Positions 1-12,345 are shown, counted from the stretch's first letter. The stretch: DNA of 64,000 nt from Branchiostoma floridae (GCF_000003815.2 NC_049991.1:2163969-2227968), one strand, 5' to 3'. Made by a program: numbers and translations. Notes: a model not told the origin generated them from the sequence alone.

Positions 1-510
1 AAGAAGACAAGTGTGTGTGTATATACGTGTTTCTTACTCGTTTATTATCAATTTTTTTCATGAATCTATAGATGTGCTTTTGCTGTATCAATAAATAGTA
101 CTGTACAAAACGTGATTAAAGTGGGTTGGGACAAGGGCGCTATCTAAAACATTACAGTCACTGCTTATGTATATCCATATACCTGTTTGTTACTCCTTAT
201 TCACTCCTTGTATACATGCCGAAGGCATTACGAAAGTCCCAGTGCTTTTGCTGTGTCAATAAATAGTACTGTAGCAAGCGTGATGAAAGTGGGTTGGGAC
301 ACGGGTGCTATTTAAAGCATTACAGATGAAGTCTCTGTTTATGTATATCCATATACCAATTTGTTACTCCTCATTCACTCATTGTGTGTGTGTGCATACA
401 TGCCGAAGGTATTACGAAAGTCCAAGTGCTTTTGCTGTGTCAATAAATAGTACTGCAGCAAGCGTGATAAAAGTGGGTTGGGACAAGGGCGCTATTTAAA
501 GCATTACGGA
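1..510. repeat. Tandem repeat, about 170-185 bp period, three copies
   Basis: The block containing TGCTTTTGCTGT, then AATAAATAGTACTG, then GTGGGTTGGGACA occurs three times (near 75-150, 240-320 and 425-500), with spacer text about five-letter French-style phrase TATATCCATATACC between copies. Copies differ by scattered substitutions and a short (GT) run. Short open frames here are by-products of the repeat. The array probably continues to the left of the window. Confidence 0.8.
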
Positions 511-589
511 TGCGATCTCCTGCCATCAATACCGAACGTCTAATGACACCGCGTGGGGCGCACATCCGTACATCGTGGAACTCTCGTGT

Positions 590-2640
590 GGCCCGGCAGT
601 CATTTAGCACAAATTGTACACAGATATAATCAAGAGGGATTTTACCCTGAAGAGCTTATCTAGACAGAGATCTAGTGCAAAGAACAAGCTAGCGCTGTCT
701 CAAACCTAAAATACAAACTTTTCAAAAGATGTGTTAGAAAAGACAAATAGAAACGTAATCAGCAAGCTAAAGATCTAGCAAGGTGTATCTTTATCTTGAT
801 CAGAGATACACATTCAAGCGTTTTCTGGGCAGAAATACAGTGCCGACAAGTGTTGTCGAAGCTAAGATACTAACATAGACATAGACATGTCAGAAAATAC
901 AGGCAGAAACCTAATTAGGAAGTTAGAGATCTAGTTACTCACACATATTTCTTTATCATGAGAATTTAACACTCTGCAGTAGGGGTGGGTACCGGTACAG
1001 AAAATTCAGGTCCAGGTCCGGTTCAGGTCCAGAGGATCAGGTCCAGGTCCGGACCTGAACCTGGACTTGATTCAGACAGTATGTGAAAACTTGTGAAGGG
1101 GCGATACTCAAAACAATGGTCCATTTCGCTACAAAGAAATTTGTTTCCTGAAGTATTCGACTCCCATTAGCATTTTAAAATCCCATCGTTGAAGGCTAAC
1201 TGCCTCTGTACGATTGACGCCTATGACGGTGAAACGTGGCAGAAATGACTATAAACTCTACTCTACTTCGCTCTTGTTATTTTCCTCGACCGGTAAGTCC
1301 CCAAACGTGTGAATGCCTGATCATATAATCTCTGCATATTCCAATAGGTCAACATCCGGCCCACCACATTTTAGGTCCGGTTTTTCTGGACCGGTCCAAT
1401 TAGAAAAAAACAGTTTTGTGCCGGTACACCGTACCGGTACCCGCCCCTACTCTGCAGCGTATCAGGACATACATCTTGTACAAACAAGAAACTAGTTTCT
1501 TCACAGGTAAAGAAACAAGAAAACATGTGAGGGTGTTGTCGAATTGAGATACGAGCTTCTCCATAGATATGTTAGAAAGTACAGGCAGAAACCTCATTAG
1601 CTAGCCTTAGATCTACCAGGATTTTGATTTATCATGAGACTTTTACAATAAAGAGTTTGTCTGAACAGAGACCTAAGTACACCAGTCAAACTAGTGGTGT
1701 CGAAGCCCAAATACGAATTTCTCCACAGATATGCCAGATAAGACAAACTAAAATGTCACCAGCACGCCAGAGATCTAGCAGGGTTTATTTTTCATTATGA
1801 GAGATTTACACTCAAAAGCTTTTCTGGACACAGATCTAGTAAAGCAAGTGCTTTCGAAGTTACTAATATAACTTCTCCAAGAATACACCAGAAAAGACAG
1901 GCAGGAACTCGAAACTTATCAGCAAGCCAGAGATCTAGCAGGGCTTTTCTTAATTGGGAAAGATTTACACTAAAGAGCTAAATATCAGGACATGGATATA
2001 GTACAAACAACAGACAAGTTTTGTCAAAGCTAAGATACAAATTTGTCCATCGATATTCCAGAAAAGACAGGCATGTACCTTATTAGCAAGCCAGAGATCT
2101 ATTAGCTGTGTCTTGAGAGATTTACACGAAAGAGATTATCAGGTCAGGGATCTAGTAAAAACAAAACGTTTTGTCGAAGCTAAAGAACGACCTTCTCCAT
2201 AGATGTGCCAGAAAAGACAGGCAGAAACTTCATCAGCAAGCCAGAAGGTTTTTCTTTATCCTGGGAGATTTACACTAAATAGCTTAACTGAACAGATCTA
2301 GAGGTATAGCACAAATAACTAGTGTTGCCGAAGTAACTAGTGTTGTCGAAGCTAAGATACGAACACCTGCATAGAAACTAGAACACAGGCAGAAACGTCA
2401 TCAGCAAGCCAAAGATCTAGCAGGGTTTAATCTTTATCGCGAGAGATTTACATTCAAGAGCTTATCTTTACAGAGATCTAGTACAAACAAAACAAGTGTT
2501 GTCGAAGCTAAGATACGAACATCTACATAGATAACGTTAACTTACACCAGATAAGACAGACAGAAACCGCATCAACAAGCCAGAGATCTAGTCAGATATT
2601 TCTTTATCGTGATAATGCAGGCCTAACTTTTACACGATAT
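590..2640. repeat. Satellite-like tandem array, about 150-170 bp period
   Basis: A unit with GCCAGAGATCTAGCAGGG, GAGATTTACACT, CAGATCTAGTA, TTGTCGAAGC and CCAGAAAAGACAGGCAGAAAC recurs roughly every 160 bp; the GCCAGAGATC landmark is at 1766, 1926, 2090, about 2240, 2409 and 2579. About ten diverged copies are present, with a hAT-like element inserted at 980-1449. I see no coding potential. Confidence 0.85.
980..1449. mobile_element. hAT-like non-autonomous element inserted in the satellite, 8-bp TSD
   Basis: The 470-bp element begins TAGGGGTGGGTACCGGTAC and ends in its near-perfect inverse, GTACCGGTACCCGCCCCTA. It is flanked on both sides by the same 8 bp, CTCTGCAG (972-979 and 1450-1457), the target duplication length typical of hAT transposons. 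The interior is rich in CAGGTCCGG/CCGGACCTG palindromes and has no transposase. Related copies lie at 17713-18139 (inverted) and 41664-42082. Confidence 0.88.
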
Positions 2641-3440
2641 GTCAAACCATGTGGCATAAGTGATGTGTTATCTGTGCCATTATTGGGAGCAATCACGCAG
2701 TCAATGCTCTAATCAACATTTTATAATCTACCGCGTATGTAGTAATGATTCAGGAGGTGCAATAGGGTGCCATTTATCCTTGAAGAAATCAATACCATAC
2801 GAAAGTATAGCAGAATTTGTTACTACTGCATTTAGCCACCGAAGGAGGAACATGTTTTGTATGCGATTTTATATCATTTTGTATCTATTACCAAGATGTA
2901 GGGAAAACATGTTGTGTTACAGTAATGGAAAAAAAAAGGTATGTCTTTTATTTCTCTATTTCTAGATTTCGGCCGAAGTGATCCCTCAAATACACTTCAC
3001 GAGCCTCATGCATGCACCAGTCACTTCCAATATCATACTGTAATTACAATTGCAAGCATTAAAGAATCACACTGATAATGTTTATCAAGGACAATTTTAA
3101 AATGTTTTCATGTACACCCAAATACCTTCATGGACAAGATAACATTAAGATAACACCACTTGAAATTAGCCTTAAGAAGCTAAATATAATATTTGATATC
3201 TAGATTATGGTGATGGTTGCATATGCTGTCAATAAAGACGATGTGGTGGGATCACTTACTTTGAAAGTATGAGAAAATTGGTCTACTTTGAATGTAATCA
3301 ACTTTAAATGGTACTTAACATGCTCTCATTCGTGAAACGGGGAATGCCTCTGTACCTTAACTGGCCATGGTAGCAGCCTCACAGTTGAGCCCCTAGTTCC
3401 AATTAGCTGGTAACTGGGAGAACGTTTAACCCAGTTCATG
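2641..3440. other. No gene seen
   Basis: A 101-codon open frame at 2660-2965 shows no recognisable domain, no plausible splice context and no similarity to other parts of the window. I treat the stretch as unassigned. Confidence 0.5.
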
Positions 3441-3443
3441 TCT

Positions 3444-3738
3444 AACCTAGGATCCAGTCTACTACTGGCTCGGCCTACCGTAGTTAGTGCAGGCTCTCTA
3501 CGGGGCCAAAGTAGGTCTCCGCCGCCGGGATAATCATTCACACCCGGTAGGATTTTCACGAGGTTAGACTTTGCCCAGTGGGAGTTAATTGCTGGCCGGC
3601 TAATTATCCCACTGGGCTAAAGTCAAAATCCTACCGGGTGTGGCCGATTACCCCGGCGGCTGGGAGCTTCCCTGGCCCCGTACAAAGCCTGCACTAACTA
3701 CGGTAGGCCGGGCCAGTGGTAGACTGGATTCCAGGTTA
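3444..3738. mobile_element. Foldback (long inverted repeat) element
   Basis: Two arms of about 140 bp face each other around position 3590. ACCCGGTAGGATTTT on the left is mirrored by AAAATCCTACCGGGTGT on the right; CGGCCTACCGTAGTTAGTGC by GCACTAACTACGGTAGGCCG; and CCAGTCTAC by GTAGACTGG. The arms carry small mismatches, so this is an old foldback or MITE. It lies just upstream of a LINE tail. Confidence 0.82.
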
Positions 3739-3849
3739 AGTTCACGTTCCGGGTTCAGGACATCTCAGTTGGGGCTGCATCTAAAGGTACATTAAATGGG
3801 GTCCTGTGTTCAAGGTGGTGCCTTAAGCAAGTTAATGGGGACGGGTTAG

Positions 3850-4280
3850 CAACCCCTCTCTGTTCAGAAAACAGATTTGCAGTGGATGCCACTTGAAGAC
3901 AGAAGGAAAATGTCCAGACTTTCCATGATGTACAAAATGACCAATTAACTGGTGGACGTACCAACTGACAAGTATCTAATACCAGTTCAAAAAAGAACTA
4001 GAAATAGTCATGCTTTCAAATACCAGAGTTACCAACCTAGGATTGATGTGTTCGAAAATTCGTACTTTCCAAGAACTATCGTAGAGTGGAATTTGTTATC
4101 ACCAAGTACAGTAGGGGCATCTTCTCTGGATAGCTTTAAAGAACGCTTGCAGTTAGATGTGCAAAAGTCAGGTGTGATGGGTCGTTCGGTGTAATATAAC
4201 CAGCTGCTGCCTCGCCGCGTGCCTGCGAAGCTGGTGTGTTACGCCGAACGGCGGTTATACCGGCTATACAGATACAGATA
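3850..4280 (+). mobile_element. CR1-like LINE 3' fragment, broken reverse-transcriptase C-terminus
   Basis: Plus-strand translation reads LQWMPLEDRRKMSRLSMMYK, then a TAA, then an open stretch (3952-4194) with NSHAFKYQ, then FENSYFPRTIVEWNLL and SLDSFKERL. The order LQWxPLExRR, SFFPRTxxxWN, SLDxFKxRL is characteristic of the C-terminal end of CR1/Jockey-type non-LTR retrotransposon polymerases. Downstream GCTGCTGCCTCGCCGCGTGC and GGCGGTTATACCGGCTATAC followed by AGATACAGATA look like the LINE 3' UTR and tail. A 5'-truncated, stop-containing remnant. Confidence 0.8.
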
Positions 4281-4692
4281 TACCCTGCTATCGAAACACC
4301 AAGGAAACTTGCAGCCCTATTCCATGCACTACAGGGCCCTAAACAAATGAACGAACGTACAACGGAACCAATCAGCCAAAAAAAGTAATCTTTGCAGAGT
4401 CCAATAGATGCAAGGGCTGCTACCATAATATCAACTATAAACTGAATCGTCTGAAAATGTATGAGTATTGTATATCCTTACGGTTACTAGCTATAGCATT
4501 CATTCGCTGCTCTGTATGATAACAGAGAAACAAAAGAGATTTAATACTCCGCGTATATTCCTACTTAGACATGGCTCACTCCCCACTGAAAATAGGCATC
4601 ACTTCATATTTACATATATAATGGATCAAATCTGGCATCCAAATTCTCGTTGGGTCTATCCTTGGTACTGAACTCTGGTTACTATGCAGGAC

Positions 4693-5054
4693 CAGGGTTG
4701 TAGCCAGCCTGAAATCATTTTCATTCCCCTTGATTTTGAATGGGAATCCTATCGAGCACTGAAGATATGGCGTGATGTTGCGCGTCATTTCTAGGGGGTC
4801 TGGGTCCCAGAAAATTTTTTAATCAAGACCCACTGAAACACTATTTCCTGCATTTTGAGGTGCAAATTTTGCTTGTAGACTAAGCTGTTCAATGGCATCT
4901 GTTTTGGTGAAGAAGAACACATGGGTTTCATTTTTTTTATATCTTTACATATCAATTTTTGTCTGTCCCAGGGGACAGAATGGGGAATTTTTTTCAGTCC
5001 CCAGCTGCAAAATTCCTTCAAAGGACTGAAGGACAGGTGCTGGCTACAACCCTG
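4693..5054 (-). mobile_element. hAT-like non-autonomous element (CAGGGTTGTAGCCAGC family)
   Basis: The ends are CAGGGTTGTAGCCAGC and GCTGGCTACAACCCTG. The interior is the reverse complement of the element at 9192-9556, sharing the distinctive FTKTDAIEQL-like frame text and the TTTTGAGGTGCAAATTTTGC segment. No clean target duplication remains here (CTATGCAGG and CTATATGCAGG flank it). No transposase is encoded. Confidence 0.8.
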
Positions 5055-5770
5055 CTATATGCAGGGCTATTCTTGCACCTGAACGGCGGCCTCGCCACGG
5101 CACGCGTTTTCAATCAAGCACACTGGGTCATCACACCTTACTCTTTCCGATAAGTGTTCTGGGTTCTCTTTCATGTAACAGTCTAACGCCCACGCCCCCT
5201 CTTGCACTGGGCCGCTGGCTACACGTCACCATCCGAAATGACAAACGCAATCCGTTACAAAAATGTCCAAGGTTGGGCCAAACCTAGGATTGAACTCAGT
5301 CCCACCCACTCAACGTTTAGTAACGTTAACACGATAATAATAAGAAGTTTATTTGCAAGTTCGTGCCCGAGGGCTAATTGCAAGTACATGGTATACACAT
5401 AGTGACAATGGACAGTCATAAACAATATTCTAATCTAATACTAGTGTTGGCTATTTCTAAACAGGTTGGGTTTGACTTCTTTTTTGGAAGCAGAGGGAGA
5501 CGAAAAGCCCCACATTTTCTAAAATTTGTGGGTTCTGCGATTTCAAGAGAAAAATAATCACAATTCTTCCTTAAGCAACACAAATATAGTGAAAAGAGTG
5601 CATAACAACATAACACAAGCAGGAGTGAGCATAGATTTATCGATAGATACTTGCCAATCGTCAATCTTTTAACGTAGTTTTAGGTGTTGCAATGGTTAGT
5701 GGAAATGCAAAAACGATAAACAAGAAAGAGTCTACTATTTTCTACCGAGCAACGCCACTCTGAAACACCC
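5055..5770. other. No gene seen
   Basis: Short frames on both strands lack domains. There is no clear inverted or tandem structure beyond simple A/T tracts. Confidence 0.5.
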
Positions 5771-6152
5771 TCTCTACTGTGACAGTCACTCACACTGCCA
5801 CCTCTACTGCCTCCTTTAACTTTGTCCTAGAGTGTTCACTGTACAATGATCTGTGCAATACATTTGTTAATGCTACACATGTAGATCAGAAATATGCACA
5901 CATGACGAAGGAAGATATGTTCAAATATCTTATGTCATCATCTGACCACGATTTACTAGAAAATCTCTGTAAGTTCATCTACAAATGTTTTAGGAAGAGA
6001 GAAGATGCATATAAACTATAGTATGTGAAATTGTATAACTTCGCGTTTACTACCTTTTGTACCCAAATTTTGTACCAAACTGACTGCATTTAGCCCCAAC
6101 GGGGCATGAATATGCAATAAACAATTAAACTTGTCATTGTCATTGTCATCTA
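5771..6152 (+). mobile_element. LINE 3' tail with C-terminal reverse-transcriptase remnant
   Basis: The open frame 5779-6021 has FVLECSLYNDL, then a helical ending ENLCKFIYKCFRKRE. The HFxLECxLY motif and the CxFIYKCF ending match the extreme C-terminus of LINE polymerases, and the fragment at 53595-53920 has a similar ending. Beyond the stop, GCCCCAACGGGGC forms a hairpin, and the sequence ends in AATAAACAATTAAACTTG followed by TGTCATTGTCATTGTCATC. A simple-repeat 3' terminus like this is typical of CR1/L2-type LINEs. Confidence 0.72.
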
Positions 6153-6925
6153 AAAGGAAATTCTGGGACTGACTAGGCGACACTTATATGTGTATGCACT
6201 GACCCTATCCCCTCGCTGGAGATACCACTTATAAACACCGTATATGCTATTTGTACTATTTATGTACAGTTGTACAGCATTGTTTATGTACTTCGAACAT
6301 TGTTATTGATTGTTATTCTTCCCATGTCAAATTCCATTTGTGTCGTCTTTGTCTCTGTCGGCAGGAGTAGTTGGGCTTCCCTTAAGCTGCGCGTGCTGAA
6401 CATCAAAACGTCAACAGCCAAACGAATGAATCAGACAATATCTCTGGATTTTGTATTCGTCATGCCATGGGGACTTTTATGCATTACTGCCCACATAGCA
6501 AGTGTGCGTAAATAACAGTGCCTATCTTTTAAATTGAGCGCCTACAGAGCCGTGAACATTTAGATCGCGATCGTTTTCTTAGTTGGTTTCTGTACTACAC
6601 ACAATATCACAATAAATCGTCACGTTCAAGCTTAATATCCGCAATTCCATAAAAAACATCTTAAGAAGGCTTTGCTTTTTTGTAGCATTTTTTTTCTTTC
6701 ATTCTCATGTGAAAGATAATAGTCGTATTGTTGAACCAGGTTTTTACATGTATACATTCAAAAATGCGTCCAATTTTTACATTATATACATACAAAAATA
6801 CGTAAACGGATGATCTTTTCGCTACAATTATTTTTCGCACCATACATCTTTGGTCAGTTAGGTAACAAGATAATCGATCCACCAATTAACCAGCGTTAAT
6901 TTTCCTTCACGTAATTAACTAAGAA
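6153..6925. other. No gene seen
   Basis: A/T-rich DNA; the short frames at 6270-6515 and 6661-6885 (-) have no recognisable features. Confidence 0.5.
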
Positions 6926-6927
6926 TA

Positions 6928-7312
6928 TTCGGGTTGACAAATTCATCGGTACAGCGCTCACTTACCTTTTAGTATCTTTCTATCCGTCGTGGAGAAGAGG
7001 AAAAGAAAATTGTACTGTTGTAGTGTTTTTATGATTTTCATCACACTTCCTTCATCATAATTAAGGATATGCGGGTTGACAAATTCATAGGTACAGCGTT
7101 CACTTACCTTTTAGTATCTTTCTATCCGTCATATCGAAGTAGAAAAGAAAATTGTACTGTTGTATTGTTTTTATGATAATTTCATCACACTTCATTTAAT
7201 AATTGCGAATATGCAGGTTGACAAATTCATCGGTACAGCGTTCACTTACCTTTTAGTATCTTTAAATCCGTGGTGGAGAACTAGAAGAGAAACTGGGTTG
7301 TTGTAGTGAGTC
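6928..7312. repeat. Tandem repeat, about 141 bp, 2.7 copies
   Basis: GGTTGACAAATTCATCGGTA followed by CAGCG, then CTCACTTACCTTTTAGTATC, starts near 6931, 7073 and 7214. Each copy carries GTGGAGAA and AAAATTGTACTGTTGTA in the same order. The last copy is incomplete. Confidence 0.88.
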
Positions 7313-8455
7313 CACAGTGCTTCAAAGCGCTCACATCTCTACAACAGGGCACTCCTAGCTTCTGTTTTCCACTGTTAACAGTGCATAGCTGCATGGGGAA
7401 GTCTATCTCACTCTCTCTGTCTCTGCCGTGGCCCAATAGGACGACAAGACTGTAGACCGTTATCCACTCACACTGCCACCAGTTGTGAGTAAGGAGGGAC
7501 AACAGGCGGCTGTTCTACTAACCACCTGCACCCCTACGGTGAATCACGAAGTTTCCCTAAGTACCTTTAGGGGAACACAAGACGTCGCTATCTATGCAAA
7601 TATCTACACCTTTTCCAACGCCTTGTCGCAGAGATACAAATATGATCCCTGGTTTTACGCATACGCACATATTAGGGTTGATGTAAACCATACTACATAA
7701 TATCATATACCTCGAACATCTAGCTAGATAGATGACAAATCAATATGAAATGCGATGCGCGCATCCAATCATCATGGATTTTACATTTAAGACCGAGGAT
7801 AAAAACTGCGTAATTACTAGAGATGCCTAGATGCAGTTATGATTAGGATATGATTAGGATTTTCATCACACTTTTATGATATCAAATGTATGCTTCAACA
7901 TCAATATGTCATAAGTATGATTTGTTAGAAGCTTAGCAGAGATCCTCTAGCATTATCACGTTCTGGTTTTAACGATGAAAAATTGATGTAGAGTCTTAAA
8001 CTTTCAAGGCAGAGAATCTTCTAATGTATTCTTCATGGTACCATTTCCGACAAAAATGTATCAGAGGTTCTCTGAAGCGGTGGCTATTTCTTAGAACGTT
8101 GCATAAAGCATCAGTCATTTAAGATTATATTCTTTTAAGTGTCTTTCAACTATCTTTTCGTGACTGAACGATCGTAGACTACAACAGAGTAAATATATTT
8201 TAAATCGATTTGAAAATTCAACATTCAGGTACAACGGTTAAGGTGTCTGTTCTAGCATAGTTCAGACCTGATTCACAATATATGTGCGGCATTTTGCCAA
8301 ACTGGAGAAGAAATTGTTCTTGTAATCTTGACGGGCCTAGCGGCATATAGAACAGCAAGTTTTCTCACGTAGTTTATAGGGAAAGACCGGGATCTACCCG
8401 TTACTAACTAATAGGAACTCGGAGTTCAACAGTGAGAACCGCTAAAGATGGATTC
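7313..8455. other. No gene seen
   Basis: The two opposed frames at 7281-7502 (-) and 7485-7700 (+) have no known motif. The remainder is A/T-rich without clear repeats. Confidence 0.45.
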
Positions 8456-8457
8456 TC

Positions 8458-8678
8458 ACTGCACTTGGGGTACCGGTGCGGCACTGCGGGGTTCGTAGAT
8501 GACTCCACGAATTTCAGAGATAAAGAACGAATTTTCTTACGTTTTGTGTATTTTGTTGTCTTCTAATTGATACTTTAGCGTATTACGCAATATGTAAATT
8601 ATTTAAAATCGCGACAATAACACAGCAGTGCCGCAGTGAACGAACCTTGCAGTGCCGCACCGGTGCCCCAAGTGCAGT
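8458..8678. mobile_element. MITE with about 38-bp inverted repeats (ACTGCACTTGGGG family)
   Basis: The left end, ACTGCACTTGGGGTACCGG then TGCGGCACTGCGGGGTTCG, is mirrored at the right by CGAACCTTGCAGTGCCGCAC then CGGTGCCCCAAGTGCAGT. The A/T-rich core has no coding potential. A second copy is at 20713-20971. Confidence 0.85.
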
Positions 8679-8679
8679 C

Positions 8680-9190
8680 ACATTTCCAAACCGAGGTCCG
8701 ACCTGACAGCTTTCGTGAACGAAAAGTATGACACCAAATTACACAAGACGTAAAGAGAATAGTCGTATGCATTATTTATGTATACTTTTGCGTATACATT
8801 TCTATTTTTAGTTTCCACAAACAGCCCGGTCGGGCCCCGATTTGGTAATGTGACGTTATAGCCTAGTCATTATACTTATTGGAACCAGCAGCTCAACTGT
8901 GACGGCCGCTAACAGTTGAGCCACAGGGACATCCACCAATAAGAGAGGATATCGCCGGCAAATTGGCAAGACCTTGTGTTGTGGCCTGCTGAGAAAAACG
9001 GCTGCGTCGCGCCGTGATATCGACCACTCGTCTGTAATTTGTCCATTCTAAGTACTAGTAAACCACCGCCAGTCTAGACAAATGGCAAATTAGGTTTGTG
9101 AATGCGTTACACTTAGTCTATATAAACACGCTTTCTAACACGTCACATAGTGAGAAATCAGAATTAATGGGACCAAAGAAAGTTCATACT
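8680..9190. other. No gene seen
   Basis: One short inverted motif is present: GCTCAACTGTGACGG and CGCTAACAGTTGAGC at 8891-8922. Otherwise nothing recognisable. Confidence 0.45.
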
Positions 9191-9191
9191 A

Positions 9192-9556
9192 CAGGGTTGT
9201 AGCCAGCACCTGTCCTTCAGTCCTTTGAAGGAATTTTGCTGCTGGGGACTGAAAAAAGTTCCCCCCATTCCGTCCCCACGGACAGACAAAAATTGATATG
9301 TAAAGATATTAAAAAAACTGAAACCCATGTGTTCTTCTTCACCAAAACAGATGCCATTGAACAGCTTACTCTACAAGCAAAATTTGCACCTCAAAATGCA
9401 GGAAATAGTGTTTCAGAGGGTCTAGGTTTCAAAATTTTCTGGGACCCAGACCCCCTAGAAATGACGCGCAACACCACGCCATGCCTTCTGTGCTCGATAG
9501 GATTCCCATCCAAAATCGAGGGGACTGAAAATGATTTCAGGCTGGCTACAACCCTG
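9192..9556 (+). mobile_element. hAT-like non-autonomous element with perfect 8-bp TSD
   Basis: The 365-bp element starts CAGGGTTGTAGCCAGCACC and ends GGCTGGCTACAACCCTG. It is flanked on both sides by TCATACTA (9184-9191 and 9557-9564), an exact 8-bp target duplication. It is the inverse-oriented sibling of 4693-5054. The 116-codon frame inside is not a transposase. Confidence 0.92.
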
Positions 9557-9844
9557 TCATACTATATAGAAGCTTTTCAGAAATGATCCGATTTACTGTT
9601 CGGAAGTTTCCAGAACAATATATCCACCAACAGTTTTGTCTGATATTTACAATGTAATGTAATGCAATCCCCAATTCAAGTGCAAAATGAACAGAAGCTA
9701 ACATATCAGCAAAAACCTAATACCTGCATGACTTTGGGGTAGGATACATTTTCGTAACATAAATAGACATTTATGAACTCCCAATATGTCATATTACAAA
9801 CATTAAGTATGACTACAATGCAAGAGTTTCATCAGATTGGTAAG

Positions 9845-10015
9845 CTTAGTCCTTTGTAAACAACCAAGTACTTTATTCTACCGGAATTTTGCATTGTTAC
9901 AATCTGTCACCTTCCTCATGGCTGTTCTGACAGGTTCACACTGTACTGCAGCAATAGATGGCGCTGCTTACAGATGCGGTCCCAAACGTAAATTGTACAT
10001 TGTAGAGCAATAGGG
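9845..10015 (-). mobile_element. Retroelement 3' end sharing a hairpin family with 43290-43500
   Basis: TTTGTAAACAACCAAGTACT, CTGTCACCTTCCTCA, TGTACTGCAGCA, then TGGCGCTGCT and ACAGATGCGGTCCCAAA appear in the same order at 43300-43440. On the minus strand this reads TGAGGAAGGTGACAG, the left part of a conserved hairpin discussed under findings. The copy is old and the hairpin is broken. Confidence 0.6.
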
Positions 10016-10735
10016 TTTCTGTTGGTACGTTCTGTTGGAATACGTTCCTATCATCAGTGTACAAAAGAAATAAGAAAATGGTTTTATATTTTATGATATA
10101 AAAAAAAGATATTGTTATTTGCAAGCAATGGGTATTACGGTATATGATCCCGGCCTAAAACATATATATATGGCGTGGCAAAGTAAAATTATACGTCGCA
10201 CAGCTATATTACAACTACAACTTACATGATAACTATGAGATATCTTGGAAGTATACTAGTAATGCAATACACTTTATGAATATGAATTATGCTTTCCACC
10301 TACAAGTTCATATCAAATCTAGATTACGCAAAACTTTTACTGGTAATGAATATACATCCACGCAGAGACTCCAATGAAAATGACAACACTTACGAAATAG
10401 TTATAGTTTTCGATAAACATAACTGCAAATAAAAACTTTATTACACATAGATAACCTATAGGAGTCATGTTTATTGGTAATAAGTATACGTGTACATACA
10501 TATCCCATAATGAAAACTACTTGTAAACTAGTTATGGATTTCAATCAACATAATTGCGAAGGGAAACTATATCAGTCATGTCCTTCATAAAACAGTTTTT
10601 CCCGATAACTTTACCAACGTAATTATCCTACAATCATATATAAAAATTAGTCTAATAACTAGAGTTCGGCGACCTCATACCTCCATGAAAATTCAGAGCT
10701 TTTGTAAATTTCATGCAATTGACTAACCAGTAACA
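10016..10735. other. No gene seen; A/T-rich, with the left end of a hairpin-tipped repeat
   Basis: Mostly A/T-rich DNA. At 10658-10690 lies TAACTAGAGTTCGGCGACCT then CATACCTCCATGAA, matching the left end of the element at 43535-44637. Confidence 0.5.
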
Positions 10736-10737
10736 TA

Positions 10738-10944
10738 CTGTAAATGCAGAAGCTTTCGCGGTGGTTTAATGTTCGCGGTTTTAGCGGCGGCTGCTTCACC
10801 GCGAATTTAAAACCACCGCGAACATTTTCCATAACAGTAAGAGACTACAGTGCATGGCGCTACCGCGAAATTAAAACCACCGCGAAAAGTCCATTTTCTC
10901 GCTACCGCGAAATTAAATCCCCGCGAACTTAAATGCATTTACAG
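10738..10944. mobile_element. MITE with TA target site, CGCGGT-rich
   Basis: The ends are CTGTAAATGCA and TGCATTTACAG, flanked on both sides by TA (10736-10737 and 10945-10946). This pattern fits Tc1/mariner/pogo-type non-autonomous elements. The interior repeats TTCGCGGT / ACCGCGAA motifs in both orientations at least eight times, making a dense set of nested hairpins. Confidence 0.82.
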
Positions 10945-11219
10945 TAATTTATGCATGGTGTCGTTCATCATTGACTAACGTACACATGTCACAATTATAA
11001 GATTCCCATCATTAATCATTAAGCGGTTTTGCAATTATTACATAAATTATACAAATATGCTCCTCATTACCATATTTCGTATCTGCTTATATTCCACCTA
11101 TCATAATTAACATGTGTTACATTTATTGAAGTCCAGTTATTGAAAACACTGGAATTATACAATTTCCTCATTAATTATGTAAATTAAGTCCTCATTTGCA
11201 TTAAATGTATGTCATTATG

Positions 11220-11860
11220 AACATCTTTGCCTAAGCTACCCGCATGCCTTCAATGATGGCAATCCGTCAATCCTTTCTGCAGTTATCCTCTTTGGAGTGT
11301 CTTGACAAAAACGCCCCTGCAGTTCCAAAATTACATGTTAGGGGGCTGAAACTTGCCCCACTTTGTCATGATGCTAAAAGCTGTCCACCACCTAAATGTC
11401 AAAACCATATATCGTCCGGGACAAGAGATACATAGATAAAACTGCTATGATAAAATAATCTCAGTAATTGTGCAAATGTGTTCCTATTTTGCATGATTAG
11501 TATCTTATCTTGTACAACATTGTCTAAGGTACCTACATGCCAAAAATCATGAAAATCCGCTGTTCCCTTCTTGAGTTATCCTCTTCAGAAGTTTTTGACA
11601 AAAATGCCCCTGCTATCCCAAAACTAGACGCTAGGGGGCCCAAACTTATGTCGCTTCTTCCTGAGCACAAGAGCTATCTAACACTCAAATATCGTGACCA
11701 TAGCTTGTTCAGAACACCTAGATAGCAAAAGCGGAAGTTGAGCTGCAGTACCAAGGGGACTTGCTAGGGGCCGAAAATCTAATCATTTCCAGCTTTTATC
11801 ACACACTACCAATACACCAAGTATGAAACCAATCCATCCAACCGTTCTTGAGTTATTTTG

Positions 11861-11900
<40 letters not shown>

Positions 11901-12345
11901 CTGGGTAAAATATAACCTCCATAACATTTCATGGAGGTAATAAGTATCTACATATATCAAAAATCGTGATGATCCGCCAACCCCTTCCTGAGTTATTCTC
12001 ATTGAAAGTGTGAAATACAGGCGACCCCTGCAGTTTTTAAACACCGCTAGGAGGCCCAAATCTACACCACTTACTCTCTGGCCCAAGAGCTATATATCGC
12101 TACAAAATCACGCCCGTACGCGTGGTATGTCCATAACAAGAGATATTCAACTGGATTTTTTGCTGCAGTACCTTAGAAAGCCGCTAGGAGGTCAATTATC
12201 AAAAGTGATCTTTTTGTTTCCCGATCGCTACCCACCTACCAAATATCATGAGTATCCATCCACAGCTTCTCGGTCCCTGCTATTCACAGACAGACAGACA
12301 GACAGACAGACGACGAAAACATAACCTTCTTGGCAAAGGTAATAA
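11220..12345. repeat. Diverged tandem modules (300-400 bp) with (CA)n and (CAGA)n tracts and a hairpin tail
   Basis: Three modules near 11240, 11535 and 11945 share ATCATGAAAATCCGC-like text, TCTTGAGTTATCCTCTT, then ACAAAAATGCCCCTGC and CTAGGGGGCCCAAAC. A (CA)n run lies at 11865-11892 and (CAGA)n at 12287-12312. AAAATATAACCTCCAT to CATGGAGGTAATAAG at 11908-11943 forms a terminal hairpin like the one at 44595-44638. Probably stacked copies of one transposable element family. Confidence 0.7.

Noticed and set aside
590-2640. CRISPR-like array
   Set aside because: The whole unit repeats with similar divergence throughout. There are no short exact repeats with unique spacers, and the genome is eukaryotic.
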